Origin: Trichaptum fuscoviolaceum | Taxonomy: Eukaryota; Basidiomycota; Agaricomycetes; Hymenochaetales; Trichaptaceae | Direction: 5' to 3' | Length of the DNA stretch: 64,000 bases | NCBI GenBank assembly: GCA_910574455.1 | Contig: CAJSYZ010000007.1 | Coordinates: forward strand, 186,001 to 250,000 | Shown: piece after piece, positions 1-8,715 of the stretch | Numbering within the stretch: the first letter of the stretch is position 1 | How the letters are laid out: every line of letters begins with the position of its first letter | Position numbers and translations under genes: made by a program | The notes under the pieces: model-generated | Seen by the model: only the letters and a program-made list of their open reading frames with translations | The model's database searches: none | What the model was told of the DNA's origin: nothing

Positions 1-74
1 CGCCAACGAGTAATGTGTGTCCTCTTTCTTCTTTTTCTTTTCTTTCTCGAAGTCGGACTCACATCTTGGCACCC

Positions 75-1070
75 CTGCTGTCGACGCGCCGCCCTTGAAC
101 AGAACGGCAAGCGGTTCGACATCATCTCCGACAATTGTGCAAACATTTGCACCCGAACGACGAGTTCAGCGGCGGTGACCTTGACTATGGAGGATGTGAT
201 TGGCCTTGGGCGACAGGATTGTAGATACTCGCAGTGAATGGCATGTAAGTGAAATATGGTGGCCTTTTCTCAACGAATGAAGACTCTCAGCCTTCATTAG
301 ACATTCACAATTGACAAAGGAGACGTTCCGTCGCGTGTCGGTGCTGCCATAGATCCTCTCTTCGGCGGAATTGCACAACTCAACACTGCCATCAGCTTCC
401 GTGATGGTGGGTTGGGCTTAGCCCGCAACTTGAAGCTACAGGATGCCGTTTCTCGCGGACAAGCTGTGTCGCGCTCAGAGCGAAATCTAGCGCAGGCCTT
501 CCGTGATATCTTGAGCTGGTGTGATCAGTTCTCGCTCCCGAAGACAATTGGCGACATAGCAAAATAACGGTATACGCGTTTGGATGAAGAGAAGCTACGG
601 AGGTGAAAGAAACTCGACGCAGTCATTGCGGCTTGCATTTGCATTGCCTGTCGTGTCACCCGGATGTTCTGCGAGATTTGCAATCTAACCCACCTTCCAA
701 AGAAGACTCTCGGACAGTGTTACAAAGCACTCAAGCGGGCTTTCAACCTGGTGCGGGAGTGTATGATAAAATCTCAGCTGCCTGCCCGTCGCTAGTCACA
801 GGTGCCAAAGACCTGTTGGTCTGCTACTGCAACCAGTTTGGTCTACCTCCTAATCTCCGTGCCATCTGTGGTGATGTGAACAGGTTTGCACATGACCGGT
901 GCGTAGCCCCACCATCTACTTTTCATGCTGCCTTCTTGTGCAACTGAAGTCCGCAAAGGAGATCAGTCAAGTGGCGGGTGTCAGCAAATCTGAGTGAGCA
1001 TACTATCAAGCTGATGTATCAGATATATTTTGGCTACAAGGAGAGGTATGTAAAATATTCCGAGAGCACA
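75..1070 (+). pseudogene. TFIIB (transcription initiation factor IIB) pseudogene
   Basis: TFIIB bridges TBP and RNA polymerase II at promoters. Reading through the breaks gives recognisable TFIIB blocks in order: a degenerate zinc-ribbon end (GLGDRIVDTRSEW near 190-240), the linker and first cyclin fold (SRVGAAIDPLFGG, then SFRDGGLGLARNL, RSERNLAQAFRDILSWCDQF and LPKTIGDIAK at about 330-565), the helix with CEICNLTHLPKKTLGQCYKAL (about 668-740), and second-fold pieces (LPPNLRAICGDV; KEISQVAGVSKSE; TIKLMYQIYFGYKERYVK). It is broken by in-frame TAA near 565 and TGA near 601 within collinear sequence, a further stop near 803, and several frame changes. One canonical intron-like stretch (GTAAGT to CTCAG, about 245-290) survives, so this is not an intronless retrocopy. 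The family assignment is strong; a functional product is excluded. Confidence 0.85.
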
Positions 1071-1075
1071 AGGTT

Positions 1076-1636
1076 GTTGCAGACTATAGAACAAACTTAA
1101 TGATAGTAACTTTAGACTTCTGTATGTTTGTGAAAAATAAATATTTTTTTTCTTCTTTTTCCTTCCATATAAAACTCACTTCCTCCCCATCTCTGGGTAG
1201 CGGGCTCTGCTGTGAGTTAACTCACAGCCACTAACTGCTTGTCCACGTATTCCCGCTACCCCTAGCGGGTTCTAAAGGCGTACTGATTGTCACTTTTTTC
1301 AGTCAAAACCTTATTTATCACGTGAATGTCATGTGCCTTTAGTCTAGGCCGGCCTTTCGGTAAATACAAAGTGCCGAACTTAGGTTCACTTACAAGTTAC
1401 TTAAATTGCTTACAATGGATGCATTAAGTTAATTAAGTTTACTTAAGTCCAATTGAGCTCAAATAGCACAGTCTCCGTATCCGGGTTCAAGTTGCGCGAG
1501 CGAAGCGAGCGCGGCGGACAAGGATGCCACACAGATTCATTTTCACATATAATATCTTGTATAAATTATAATCACTAAATTGGTACTTACAAGTTACTTA
1601 TATTATTCACAATGTATGGTCTCTGTGCGACTCGGT
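1076..1636. repeat. AT-rich flank with remnants of an older repeat
   Basis: I see no gene. A 35-bp imperfect direct repeat (core ACTTACAAGTTACTTA) occurs near 1388 and 1584. A 19-bp motif, GGTAGCGGGCTCTGCTGTG, near 1194 recurs near 19018 on the far side of copy A, and a GCGAGCGAAGCGAGCGC-type palindrome near 1498 has a relative near 18877. Copy A therefore seems to have landed in or between pieces of an older repeat family. Confidence 0.5.
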
Positions 1637-2454
1637 TGTCGAGATCCCGGGCTCCTTTTCTCATTTCCCGCACTTTCCCGCCAAGGATCCCGACATGAGC
1701 AGACAAACCCGCGGGGAGAATCCCGCCATTGGATTCCCCGCGCGAAACCTCATTCCCGAATCGCACGATCCCATGCTCACGTGACTTACCCCGCACCACC
1801 GCCCCGGCAACCATGCACGCATACACACACTCATTTACGACGACCCGCCACGGCACACGTACATTCACTTATCAACATACGCTCATTAATCCGTTAGTAC
1901 CTCAAGGTGACGACCTGCAACAGTCTGGCATACCTAGTCTGGCTAGTCGCGGCCCCGGACCGGACGCTGACGTCCACGGACAGGCCGTAGCCATCTGGAG
2001 AGACGGGATAGACAGGCCTAGCAGTGCGGTCGTAGCATGTATCGTTTGTAGTAGATAGGTGCGCATTGCGCAAGGACACTTAGCGTAGATTAACTATACA
2101 GTCTTTACGAAGTAGATAAATAGCTGTAGGCATCGTAAGGAGCACCCCACTTTTGACCTCTTGTGGAGTGCTTCCTTAGGTGCGATCTCTCTCTTTTCTC
2201 CTGTGTAGTTAGTTGCGCAATACTTACTTGTGGAGTGCTTCCTTAGGGATCCGCTTACTGGACGTTCAAAGCAGTGAAGAGTCCTAGCTGGCCTTGAGAA
2301 TCCCGCGACGCGCCTGGATAGAATCCCGCGCGTTTCCCGCCTGAATTCCCACGCTCGTTCCCAGTCGCGAATCCAGATTCCCGAACGCGGGTTCTTGTCG
2401 CGAATTCCAGTTTCCCGAAACTGTTTCCCGCTACAATTCCCGACGGTCGTAACA
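1637..2454 (+). repeat. 5' LTR of copy A (818 bp)
   Basis: It starts TGTCGAGATCCCGGG, ends GGTCGTAACA, and matches 18036-18853. A TATA-like TAGATAAATAG lies at 2113-2123. The putative transcript start and self-primer follows at 2149. A 20-bp motif, TTGTGGAGTGCTTCCTTAGG, then occurs twice. The 3' part is dense in TTCCCG/CGGGAAT-type words. The 61- and 109-codon reading frames inside recur in every LTR copy and are not genes. Confidence 0.95.
2117..2159 (+). promoter_or_regulatory. LTR core promoter and self-primer segment
   Basis: TAAATA (2117-2122) lies 32 bp before ACTTTTGACCT (2149-2159). That 11-mer is the exact reverse complement of the PBS at 2457-2467. The spacing fits transcription starting at the A of ACTTTTG, which would put the primer at the extreme RNA 5' end, as in Tf1. 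The start site itself is inferred. Confidence 0.7.
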
Positions 2455-2456
2455 TT

Positions 2457-2467
2457 AGGTCAAAAGT
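2457..2467 (+). other. Self-priming PBS of copy A
   Basis: AGGTCAAAAGT lies 2 bp inside the LTR end, where Ty3/gypsy elements place their primer-binding site. It begins without the TGG expected for pairing to a tRNA CCA end, and it pairs over all 11 bases with the LTR 11-mer at 2149-2159. Confidence 0.75.
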
Positions 2468-2543
2468 CCTGGCTCACCGCCGCTCGGACTCGACACCCTC
2501 ACGCTCTTTACTTCTACCCCCGCACCCGTACCGCCGACCCGCG

Positions 2544-3408
2544 ATGTCGTCCCACCAGGAATGGGGAGGACTCGCAGACACCTTCGCTTTCCCGTCCCCT
2601 AGCTCCTCGATGGAGGAAGACAAACTCCAGCCCATCCTTGATCGCCTCGACACCCTCGAAAAGCGCTACTCCAAGCTAGTCAACGAACACAATCAGGTCC
2701 AGAACACAGTCGCCCAGCTCAAGCACGCCAACCGGGCGTTAGAAGCCCAAATCGCGAGTCAGCCCGCCTCCCCGTCTGGGGGCGGAGCCGGGCTCAAGAT
2801 GAAGCTTCCCGACACCTTCGAAGGCGAACGAGCCAAGCTGGAGAACTGGATTCACCAGATTAAGCTCTACCTGTTCGGACAACATCCGGGACTAGACGAA
2901 ACCCGCAAGGTCGCATTTGCTCTGATGCTACTGCGGGGGCCGGCGCAAGACTGGGCACGACCCATTCTAGATCGACTCCAGGACATCCCGACACCGCCAG
3001 AAGCCGCCAGCCTGGAGGCCCTGTTCGCCGCCCTTCGCGCCTCCTATGGGGAAATCGATGCAGACAAAGCCGCAGCCGACAAGCTGATGCGCCTACGCCA
3101 GACAGGAACGGTCGCCGAGTTTGCGTCGCAATTCCGTGCCCTCCAAGCCCTCACCAGGTGGCCCAAGGACGCGACGACGGATGTCATCTACCTCGACATG
3201 TTCCGGAAGGGACTCAAAGACCAGGTTCGCCAGCACATCGCCAGCACAGAGGCGAAGGATATGAAATTCGATGCCTACGTCAACTGGGTTTCCGAGACGG
3301 ACGAGAAGCTAAGGCTCGCACACGCCTATGGACCAGTATCAAAGCCAGCGGCTACGCCCCGAAGCAATCCCGGCACCACTAGTTCAGCTCCGCGTACGAT
3401 CCCGACTG
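2544..3408 (+). pseudogene. Gag of copy A, N-terminal part (split)
   Basis: Gag is the structural protein that packages element RNA. This part has an N-terminal coiled-coil-like stretch (MEEDKLQPILDRLDTLEKRY), then a retrotransposon capsid domain (GERAKLENWIHQIKLYLF, VAFALMLLRGPAQDW, ADKLMRLRQTGTVAEFASQFRAL). The frame is cut by insertion of copy B after GACTG. The remainder resumes at 13921. The two pieces add up to 1209 nt, exactly the length of the intact Gag gene in copy B, so the insertion is the only lesion seen in this gene. Confidence 0.93.
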
Positions 3409-4226
3409 TGTTACGACCGTCGGGGATTGTAGCGGGAAACAGTTTCGGGAAACTGGAATTCGCGACAAGAACCCGCGTTCGGGAATCTGGATTCGCGACT
3501 GGGAACGAGCGTGGGAATTCAGGCGGGAAACGCGCGGGATTCTATCCAGGCGCGTCGCGGGATTCTCAAGGCCAGCTAGGACTCTTCACTGCTTTGAACG
3601 TCAAGTAAGCGGATCCCTAAGGAAGCACTCCACAAGTAAGTATTGCGCAACTAACTACACATGAGAAAAGAGAGAGATCGCACCTAAGGAAGCACTCCAC
3701 AAGAGGTCAAAAGTGGGGTGCTCCTTACGATGCCTACAGCTATTTATCTACTTCGTAAAGACTGTATAGTTAATCTACGCTAAGTGTCCTTGCGCAATGC
3801 GCACCTATCTACTACAAACGATACATGCTACGACCGCACTGCTAGGCATGTCTATCCCGTCTCTCCAGATGGCTACGGCCTGTCCGTGGACGTCAGCGTC
3901 CGGTCCGGGGCCGCGACTAGCCAGACTAGGTATGCCAGACTGTTGCAGGTCGTCACCTTGAGGTACTAACGGATTAATGAGCGTATGTTGATAAGTGAAT
4001 GTACGTGTGCCGTGGCGGGTCGTCGTAAATGAGTGTTCGTATGCGTGCATGGTTGCCGGGACGTTGGTGCGGGATAAGTCACGTGAGCATGGGATCGTGC
4101 GATTCGGGAATGAGGTTTCGCGCGGGGAATCCAATGGCGGGATTCTCCCCGCGGGTTTGTCTGCTCATGTCGGGATCCTTGGCGGGAAAGTGCGGGAAAT
4201 GAGAAAAGGAGCCCGGGATCTCGACA
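3409..4226 (-). repeat. 3' LTR of copy B (818 bp)
   Basis: Reads TGTTACGACC...TCTCGACA on the plus strand, the reverse of the family-1 LTR. It is followed, on the upstream side of the element, by the polypurine tract and by pol. Confidence 0.95.
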
Positions 4227-4923
4227 TTACCCCCCTCCAAAGGCGCAACTCCGGGGCGCCAAGCTTGAATCTTGCTCAGGTCACAGAGCTCGATAGCGTT
4301 GACTTCTCGAGGGGCGTCCGGGTGTTTTCGATAGAAACTGCGAATTTTAGCCTTTGCATTACCCATATCCTTTGCGGGAATCCATGTATCTTCCGCGCTC
4401 GAATATCCCTTCCATCGTACCAAATATTCAAATCTCCGTCTAAACCGTCTAGCATCCAGAACCTCTTCCACCTCGTACTCCAGATCTCCTTCTACTTCGA
4501 CTGGGGGCGGCGGGGGTTGCGTTCGACCGGGAATGTCGTCTTCGTGGTATGGCGAGAGCAGCGATACGTGAAATACGGGATGAATCTTCAGCGACGCGGG
4601 GAGTTCGAGTTCGTAGGTGAGGTCACTTAGCTTTGCCTTCACTTTATACGGCCCTAGTCGTTTCGGTAATAATTTGCGCGCTCCCGGTCGCCGAACGTTC
4701 GTCGCCTCAAGCCATACCTTATCCCCGACTGCGTACTGCGGGGCCTCGTTCCTGGCCTGATCGTAGTGCTGCTTCATGCGCTCTGCCGCAACCTCCAAAG
4801 CCGCTCTTGCCTCTTCCTGTGCCTGCTGAAGCTCCTGTAGTCGTGCGTCCGCGGCGGGGACCGTGGACAGGCCGTCGCTCGGGGCAATCGTGAATTCGGG
4901 ATTGTAGCCGTAGACAAGCGCGA
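4079..4923 (-). pseudogene. Pol of copy B, C-terminal part (integrase tail and chromodomain)
   Basis: Reads from just after the DNA-transposon insertion to a stop inside the 3' LTR. It contains the end of integrase (VYGYNPEF), the GPY/F module (KRLGPYKVKAKLSDLTYELELP) and a chromodomain (YEVEEVLDARRFRRRFEYLVRWKGYSSAEDTWIPAKDM). Chromodomains on integrase are known to steer chromovirus insertion to modified chromatin. The frame runs through the polypurine tract and about 148 nt into the LTR before stopping. It is cut off from the rest of Pol, which resumes at 8716. Confidence 0.92.
4227..4260 (-). other. Polypurine tract and adjacent hairpin of copy B
   Basis: In element sense the sequence is TTTGGAGGGGGGTAA directly before the LTR, the usual plus-strand primer position. 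Immediately upstream, GGCGC and GCGCC form a 5-bp stem around a 9-nt loop containing CCGGAGT. The same hairpin position is kept in all three families. Confidence 0.8.
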
Positions 4924-4996
4924 CACCAGTACCAACTAATAATCTTATGGATATGCGATAATTATCGCAACCCGTTTCTAAAGTTATCGCGATAAC

Positions 4997-5790
4997 TTCG
5001 GCAGACCTTCGGCAGCTTGTTCTGCCTTTCAGCTCTGCCTGGGCCGTGCGTGCCGACGCAGCCTTGTCAGGGCTTCGCCCGGCAGGACAGCAGGGCCCCG
5101 TACTCATTTGAAATATAGATTATATTCTAATTTATAGTGCCTGGATAGTACGGTCCAGGCACTATCTACCATTTCAAATACATACTTTAAATACAAAAAA
5201 AAGCACGCGCTAGGGCGGTGCGCGTGGCGGCCTTGCGCGCGCGCGCACGCGGCGGGGAAAGCGCGCCATTCCCGCCACCCCCGGTGGGGTGGTGCGCAGC
5301 CGGTACGTGGCGCGTCGGGCGCGCCGTCCACTGGCCTGACCCACGGAGTAAAAAAAAGCAGAGGCATACAAGTGCACCGCAGGTGAGGAGAAGCGCGGCG
5401 CGTGGGCCCTTGCTTCTCGCTCCCAGACGCGCTGCCGCTGTCTGTCTCTGCGGGCGACCGGTGCAAAGTCCTCAGAAGGACTCGGGGTGTTGACTTTTGC
5501 TCGCTCTCAGATCACACAGGCACACAAGACAGTGGGTTTCTCTACCCAACCGACCTCCTCATCCTTCGCAAGGATGCTCAGCTCGATTTCGAAGCGGCGA
5601 GATTGAGGAAGGGGGCTGCTTGCGGAGGATCTGCTTGAGGATAGGGAGGTTTTTTTGAAAGGGGAAAGAGTGTGAAAGCTCGCAAGCGTTTATCACGCAC
5701 AGCTCAATGGATTCTGGCGCATCTGCGGTGAAAAAAAACAAGCCACTGTCAGTCAAATCTGAGGTGCTACTCACCATTGCAAAGAGGACA
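4997..5790. other. Transposon interior, GC-rich, with a foldback
   Basis: I see no gene. Near 5107-5178 an interrupted palindrome is built from AGTGCCTGGA...TCCAGGCACT inside TTTGAAAT...ATTTCAAA. Beyond it the DNA is very GC-rich (5215-5460), and the open frames there look like composition effects. Confidence 0.5.
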
Positions 5791-6060
5791 TTAAGCTAAA
5801 CGGAATGACGCACCGCCAGGGAATGCACCACCCGCACCGGATAAGAGCTTCTACATGATGTGGTTTGCGACGCTGTCTAACTCCTTCTGCTTCTCCTCGT
5901 ACTCCTCCTTCTATGCTTCCTGCGAGGCGTCGAGCCATGAGATCGTCTCGTTGATGGCAGTCTCCAGCTTTGCCTTGTTCTCGGGCTTGCGCTTGTCCTT
6001 GAGCTTCTCGCCGTTCAGAGAGTTAAGGAGGTTGTAGGAGTAGGACTCGTCGCCCGAGGC
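5791..6060 (-). pseudogene. Captured Hsp70 C-terminal (lid) fragment
   Basis: In one minus-strand frame the peptide reads ESYSYNLLNSLNGEKLKDKR, then KLETAINETISWLDASQEA, KEEYEEKQKELDSVANHIM and a Gly-rich GAGGAFPGGA tail. This is the alpha-helical lid and Gly-rich end of a cytosolic Hsp70 (SSA type). An in-frame TAG follows SQEA and a second TAG follows HIM. The nucleotide-binding domain, the beta-sandwich and a normal EEVD end are absent. It is a gene fragment carried by the transposon, not a functional chaperone. Confidence 0.82.
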
Positions 6061-7635
6061 CTAGAAAGCTGCGCTTGCGAGCATACAGCTCGCGCCCGAG
6101 AGGCGAGAGGCTGCGGAAGCAGAAGCAAGACGGCGTTTGCGCGAAGCAAACACCTTCTTGCCCGTCATCCATAGCTCCAAGAGCTTGAAGAAGAGGGAAG
6201 AGGGAAGAAAGAGAGAAAGACGACGTTCGTGATGCGTGCAGATAGCGCGCCACGACCCTGAGAATCGCGTGAAATTACTATATATGGTATGTCTCACACT
6301 TTTTTTCTGCTTCAAACATATCAATAACATACGTTCTGAATTTAATGTAGCCATACTGATCTCAGGCACAGTAGTTAGTTAGATGTATGTTAGGCTAATG
6401 TATGTACACAAAATGTCTGGGGGCTACAAAATGTGTTACAAAGGGTACAATGTAAACTCTACAACAGAAATGCATGATTCATGCATATTTCCTACAAATC
6501 TTTGATTTCTCTTTTATCTTACGTTCCTCTGATAGCCTTAGAACTTTACATTATGGCTCATAATATATTATGGAAGCTCTATAAAAATTATGGGCTTTAA
6601 TGCAGCTTTAAAAGCGGCTACAAAAATGAAACAATCTCTAAAATTGGCCATTTTGTGCACTTTTGAGTCAAAATTCAACATTTGCAGCTAGTTTCACTAT
6701 ATTAATGATGATTAAAAAATATAGATATGTTACATAGCAATAATAGAGGCTCTAATGAAACAAAATCAGGTGCTAGAATGGAAGTTACTAAGAAGACAGT
6801 TGTGAAGTAGACAAATCAGTCCGAGAGTCGAACACATGTGTACAAGTTTCACTCGAAGTGATGCACCCGAAACACCACTTTCAAGTTCAACCACTTCCAA
6901 GCTATCTATCAACGTAATTCTTTTTGCGACTGATATATAATGTAAAATAGATCTATTGTACAGAATATGGAAGTATAAAATGCACTGAAGAATATAGAAA
7001 TGAATAAATACTGCTAGAACAGCACTTTTATAGCTGTTTTACTTATTACACAGCAGCAGAGTGCATGAATGCTATTTAAAAAAATATTATAACGCACTGT
7101 CATGCAAAAGCTTTTGCATAGCATAATGTGCCTGAAGTCCACTCGAACGAGCGTTTTAATTTTGAGAGAAATGTGTGTTCGGCGATGCCTCGGATGAATG
7201 GTCCGGGAATCGCCGGACTCAACTTCGAGGACGACGACGTGTTGAAGGACACCTTCGACAACGTCTAAAACATTAATGATTCACTCCTTGCTCGCAGTTT
7301 TTTTGTTGTTCAAATGTATGTGTATTATAGATCAGATTTAAGTTATATTATACATGATTTAAATACAGAAAAAAAGAGAACAAACATACTAAGATTAACC
7401 TTCGCGAAGCCGCTGATCACGAAGATCACGCGCAGTCGCAAAGGCTATTCCCCAAAGTTGGGGTGCATTTGGTAGAACGGGTTCGAGGGAATTCACAAAC
7501 CTTCTATTCCCTTTGCTGCGCTTGCGTCGTTTGAAGGAAACGGCACACACAAATCAGCAAGCTCAATATCGGCAGCCAGATCGTCGTCATCGTCCAGCAC
7601 TCACTGTCACGAAGACAGTAGTTCGAACCAGGAAC
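6061..7635. other. Transposon interior, mostly AT-rich, no gene seen
   Basis: AT-rich from about 6290 to 7400. A short acidic reading (MNGPGIAGLNFEDDDVLKD...) near 7193-7267 ends in TAA and might be another captured 3' end, but it is too short to name. Confidence 0.4.
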
Positions 7636-8028
7636 TCAGACGGCAACCAGTATCGGACGCACAAAGCTGAGTGCTTGCGCATGCTGTTGCCGTTGCTGAA
7701 GAGCAGATGCCGAGCAGCAGCTGTGAGAATGTACAAGCTGTGGATGGGGATTAGGCCGGGGAGCTTCCTGTTCAGAATCCGAGCCGTTCAACTCTTGCTC
7801 GTGATCGTGATCGTCCTGGTACGACTGTTGACCAGGTTTGTTGAATGGAGATTCTGGAGACGAAGGCGATTGTCGTTGCCGACGCTGCTATTGTTGCGAT
7901 TGTTGCGATTGTTGCGATTGTTGCGATTGTTGTGTTTGCAGCGACGTCAGCCATGAAAAAGTTGAGCTTGCTTGGATTTGCTGCTGCTGCTGTGCTTGGA
8001 TTTGGGAAAGCGGAAGAGAGATAGGCAT
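7636..8028 (-). pseudogene. Gln-rich gene fragment inside the transposon
   Basis: Minus-strand reading begins MPISLPLSQIQAQQQQIQ, passes through a 9-bp tandem repeat encoding SQQ units, meets one TAG, and continues open as a Gln/Ser/His-rich peptide (QRRQRQSPSSPESPFNKPG, then HPQLVHSHSCCSASALQQRQ) to a TGA. The composition resembles low-complexity activation regions of fungal regulators. No family is recognised. The in-frame stop and the location inside a TIR element suggest a captured, dead fragment. Confidence 0.4.
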
Positions 8029-8239
8029 GCATAGCGTCCTGTGTTATCGTTGACGTTCTTGCAATGAAGAAGAGGGTGAGGTTCACGGTGCAACTATGAG
8101 TCGAGCAAAAGGTTAGCTCCATCTAAATGCAAAATTAAGAGTTACGCACCTGCCGCATTTACGGCCTTCCTGCTCCTCCCACGCAAGTTACATTGCGTTG
8201 ATATCCTTCTAGCATAGAGTAAAAGAGAAGAAAACCGAG

Positions 8240-8282
<43 letters not shown>

Positions 8283-8642
8283 GACGCAGTGGTTGTGAAA
8301 GTGGGAGATAAGGACAAGCACGGACGCGCGCACACAACACCGTAGTTAAGCGCCGGCGCTTACCTTTGCCCAGTGTCGCAACATTAATTGTAAATTAACG
8401 GCGACATCATATTGCAAATAAAAAAGATTAACCTTTCGTACTAGCAAGGAGCTATTTTATATCAAATTATGAGGGGCTAGGCCCCGGTAGCAAAATTATC
8501 GCGTTGCAAACGCGCCAGCGATCAAAACCAGGCTGTATTACCGAATTCAGCCTGGTCCCTGACGCGGGATGCATGCCGTGAGGTGCCGTGAGGCGGCACC
8601 CCGGCATTAAGCTGCCGCACAGGCCAAAAAAGCTATGGTCCC
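8029..8642. other. Transposon interior with (AG)n microsatellite
   Basis: An uninterrupted AG run of about 38 bp lies at 8243-8281. The last 200 bp before the right TIR hold small inverted repeats (for example ACCAGGCTG...CAGCCTGGT near 8528-8553), typical of subterminal transposon sequence. No gene is seen. Confidence 0.6.
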
Positions 8643-8715
8643 GTTACCGCGATAACTTTAGAAACGGGTTGCGATAATTATCGCGGATCTATAAGATTAT
8701 TAGTTGGTACGGCTC

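Larger units (their letters stand above)
4924..8715. mobile_element. Non-autonomous TIR DNA transposon in pol of copy B
   Basis: 3.8-kb insertion with 73-bp terminal inverted repeats (4924-4996 and 8643-8715, about 9 mismatches) and an exact 7-bp target duplication, AGCGCGA (4917-4923 and 8716-8722). The TIRs contain perfect or near-perfect palindromes (GCGATAATTATCGC; GTTATCGCGATAAC). No transposase reading frame is visible. The interior holds an Hsp70 fragment, a Gln-rich fragment, microsatellites and AT-rich DNA. The length and 7-bp (perhaps 8-bp with a mismatch) duplication would suit hAT- or KDZ-like elements, but the superfamily cannot be fixed from ends alone. Confidence 0.9.

Noticed and set aside
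603..947. A free-standing 114-codon gene
   Set aside because: It is one frame through the TFIIB pseudogene. TFIIB similarity continues in other frames before and after it.
1587..2455. Several 60-110 codon frames within the LTRs (both strands)
   Set aside because: They recur at the same LTR offset in every family-1 copy, overlap each other on both strands and show no protein-like pattern. They follow from LTR composition.
2455..2475. tRNA-type primer binding site after the 5' LTR
   Set aside because: There is no TGG at the start and no recognisable tRNA 3' end complement. The perfect match to the element's own LTR explains the site better.
5100..5640. Gene in the GC-rich stretch of the first DNA transposon
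   Set aside because: Frames are open on both strands because of composition; the peptides are Arg/Ala/Pro-rich without motifs.
7513..7956. Leu/Arg-rich 147-codon frame on the plus strand
   Set aside because: It is the shadow of the Gln-rich minus-strand reading and of the 9-bp tandem repeat.
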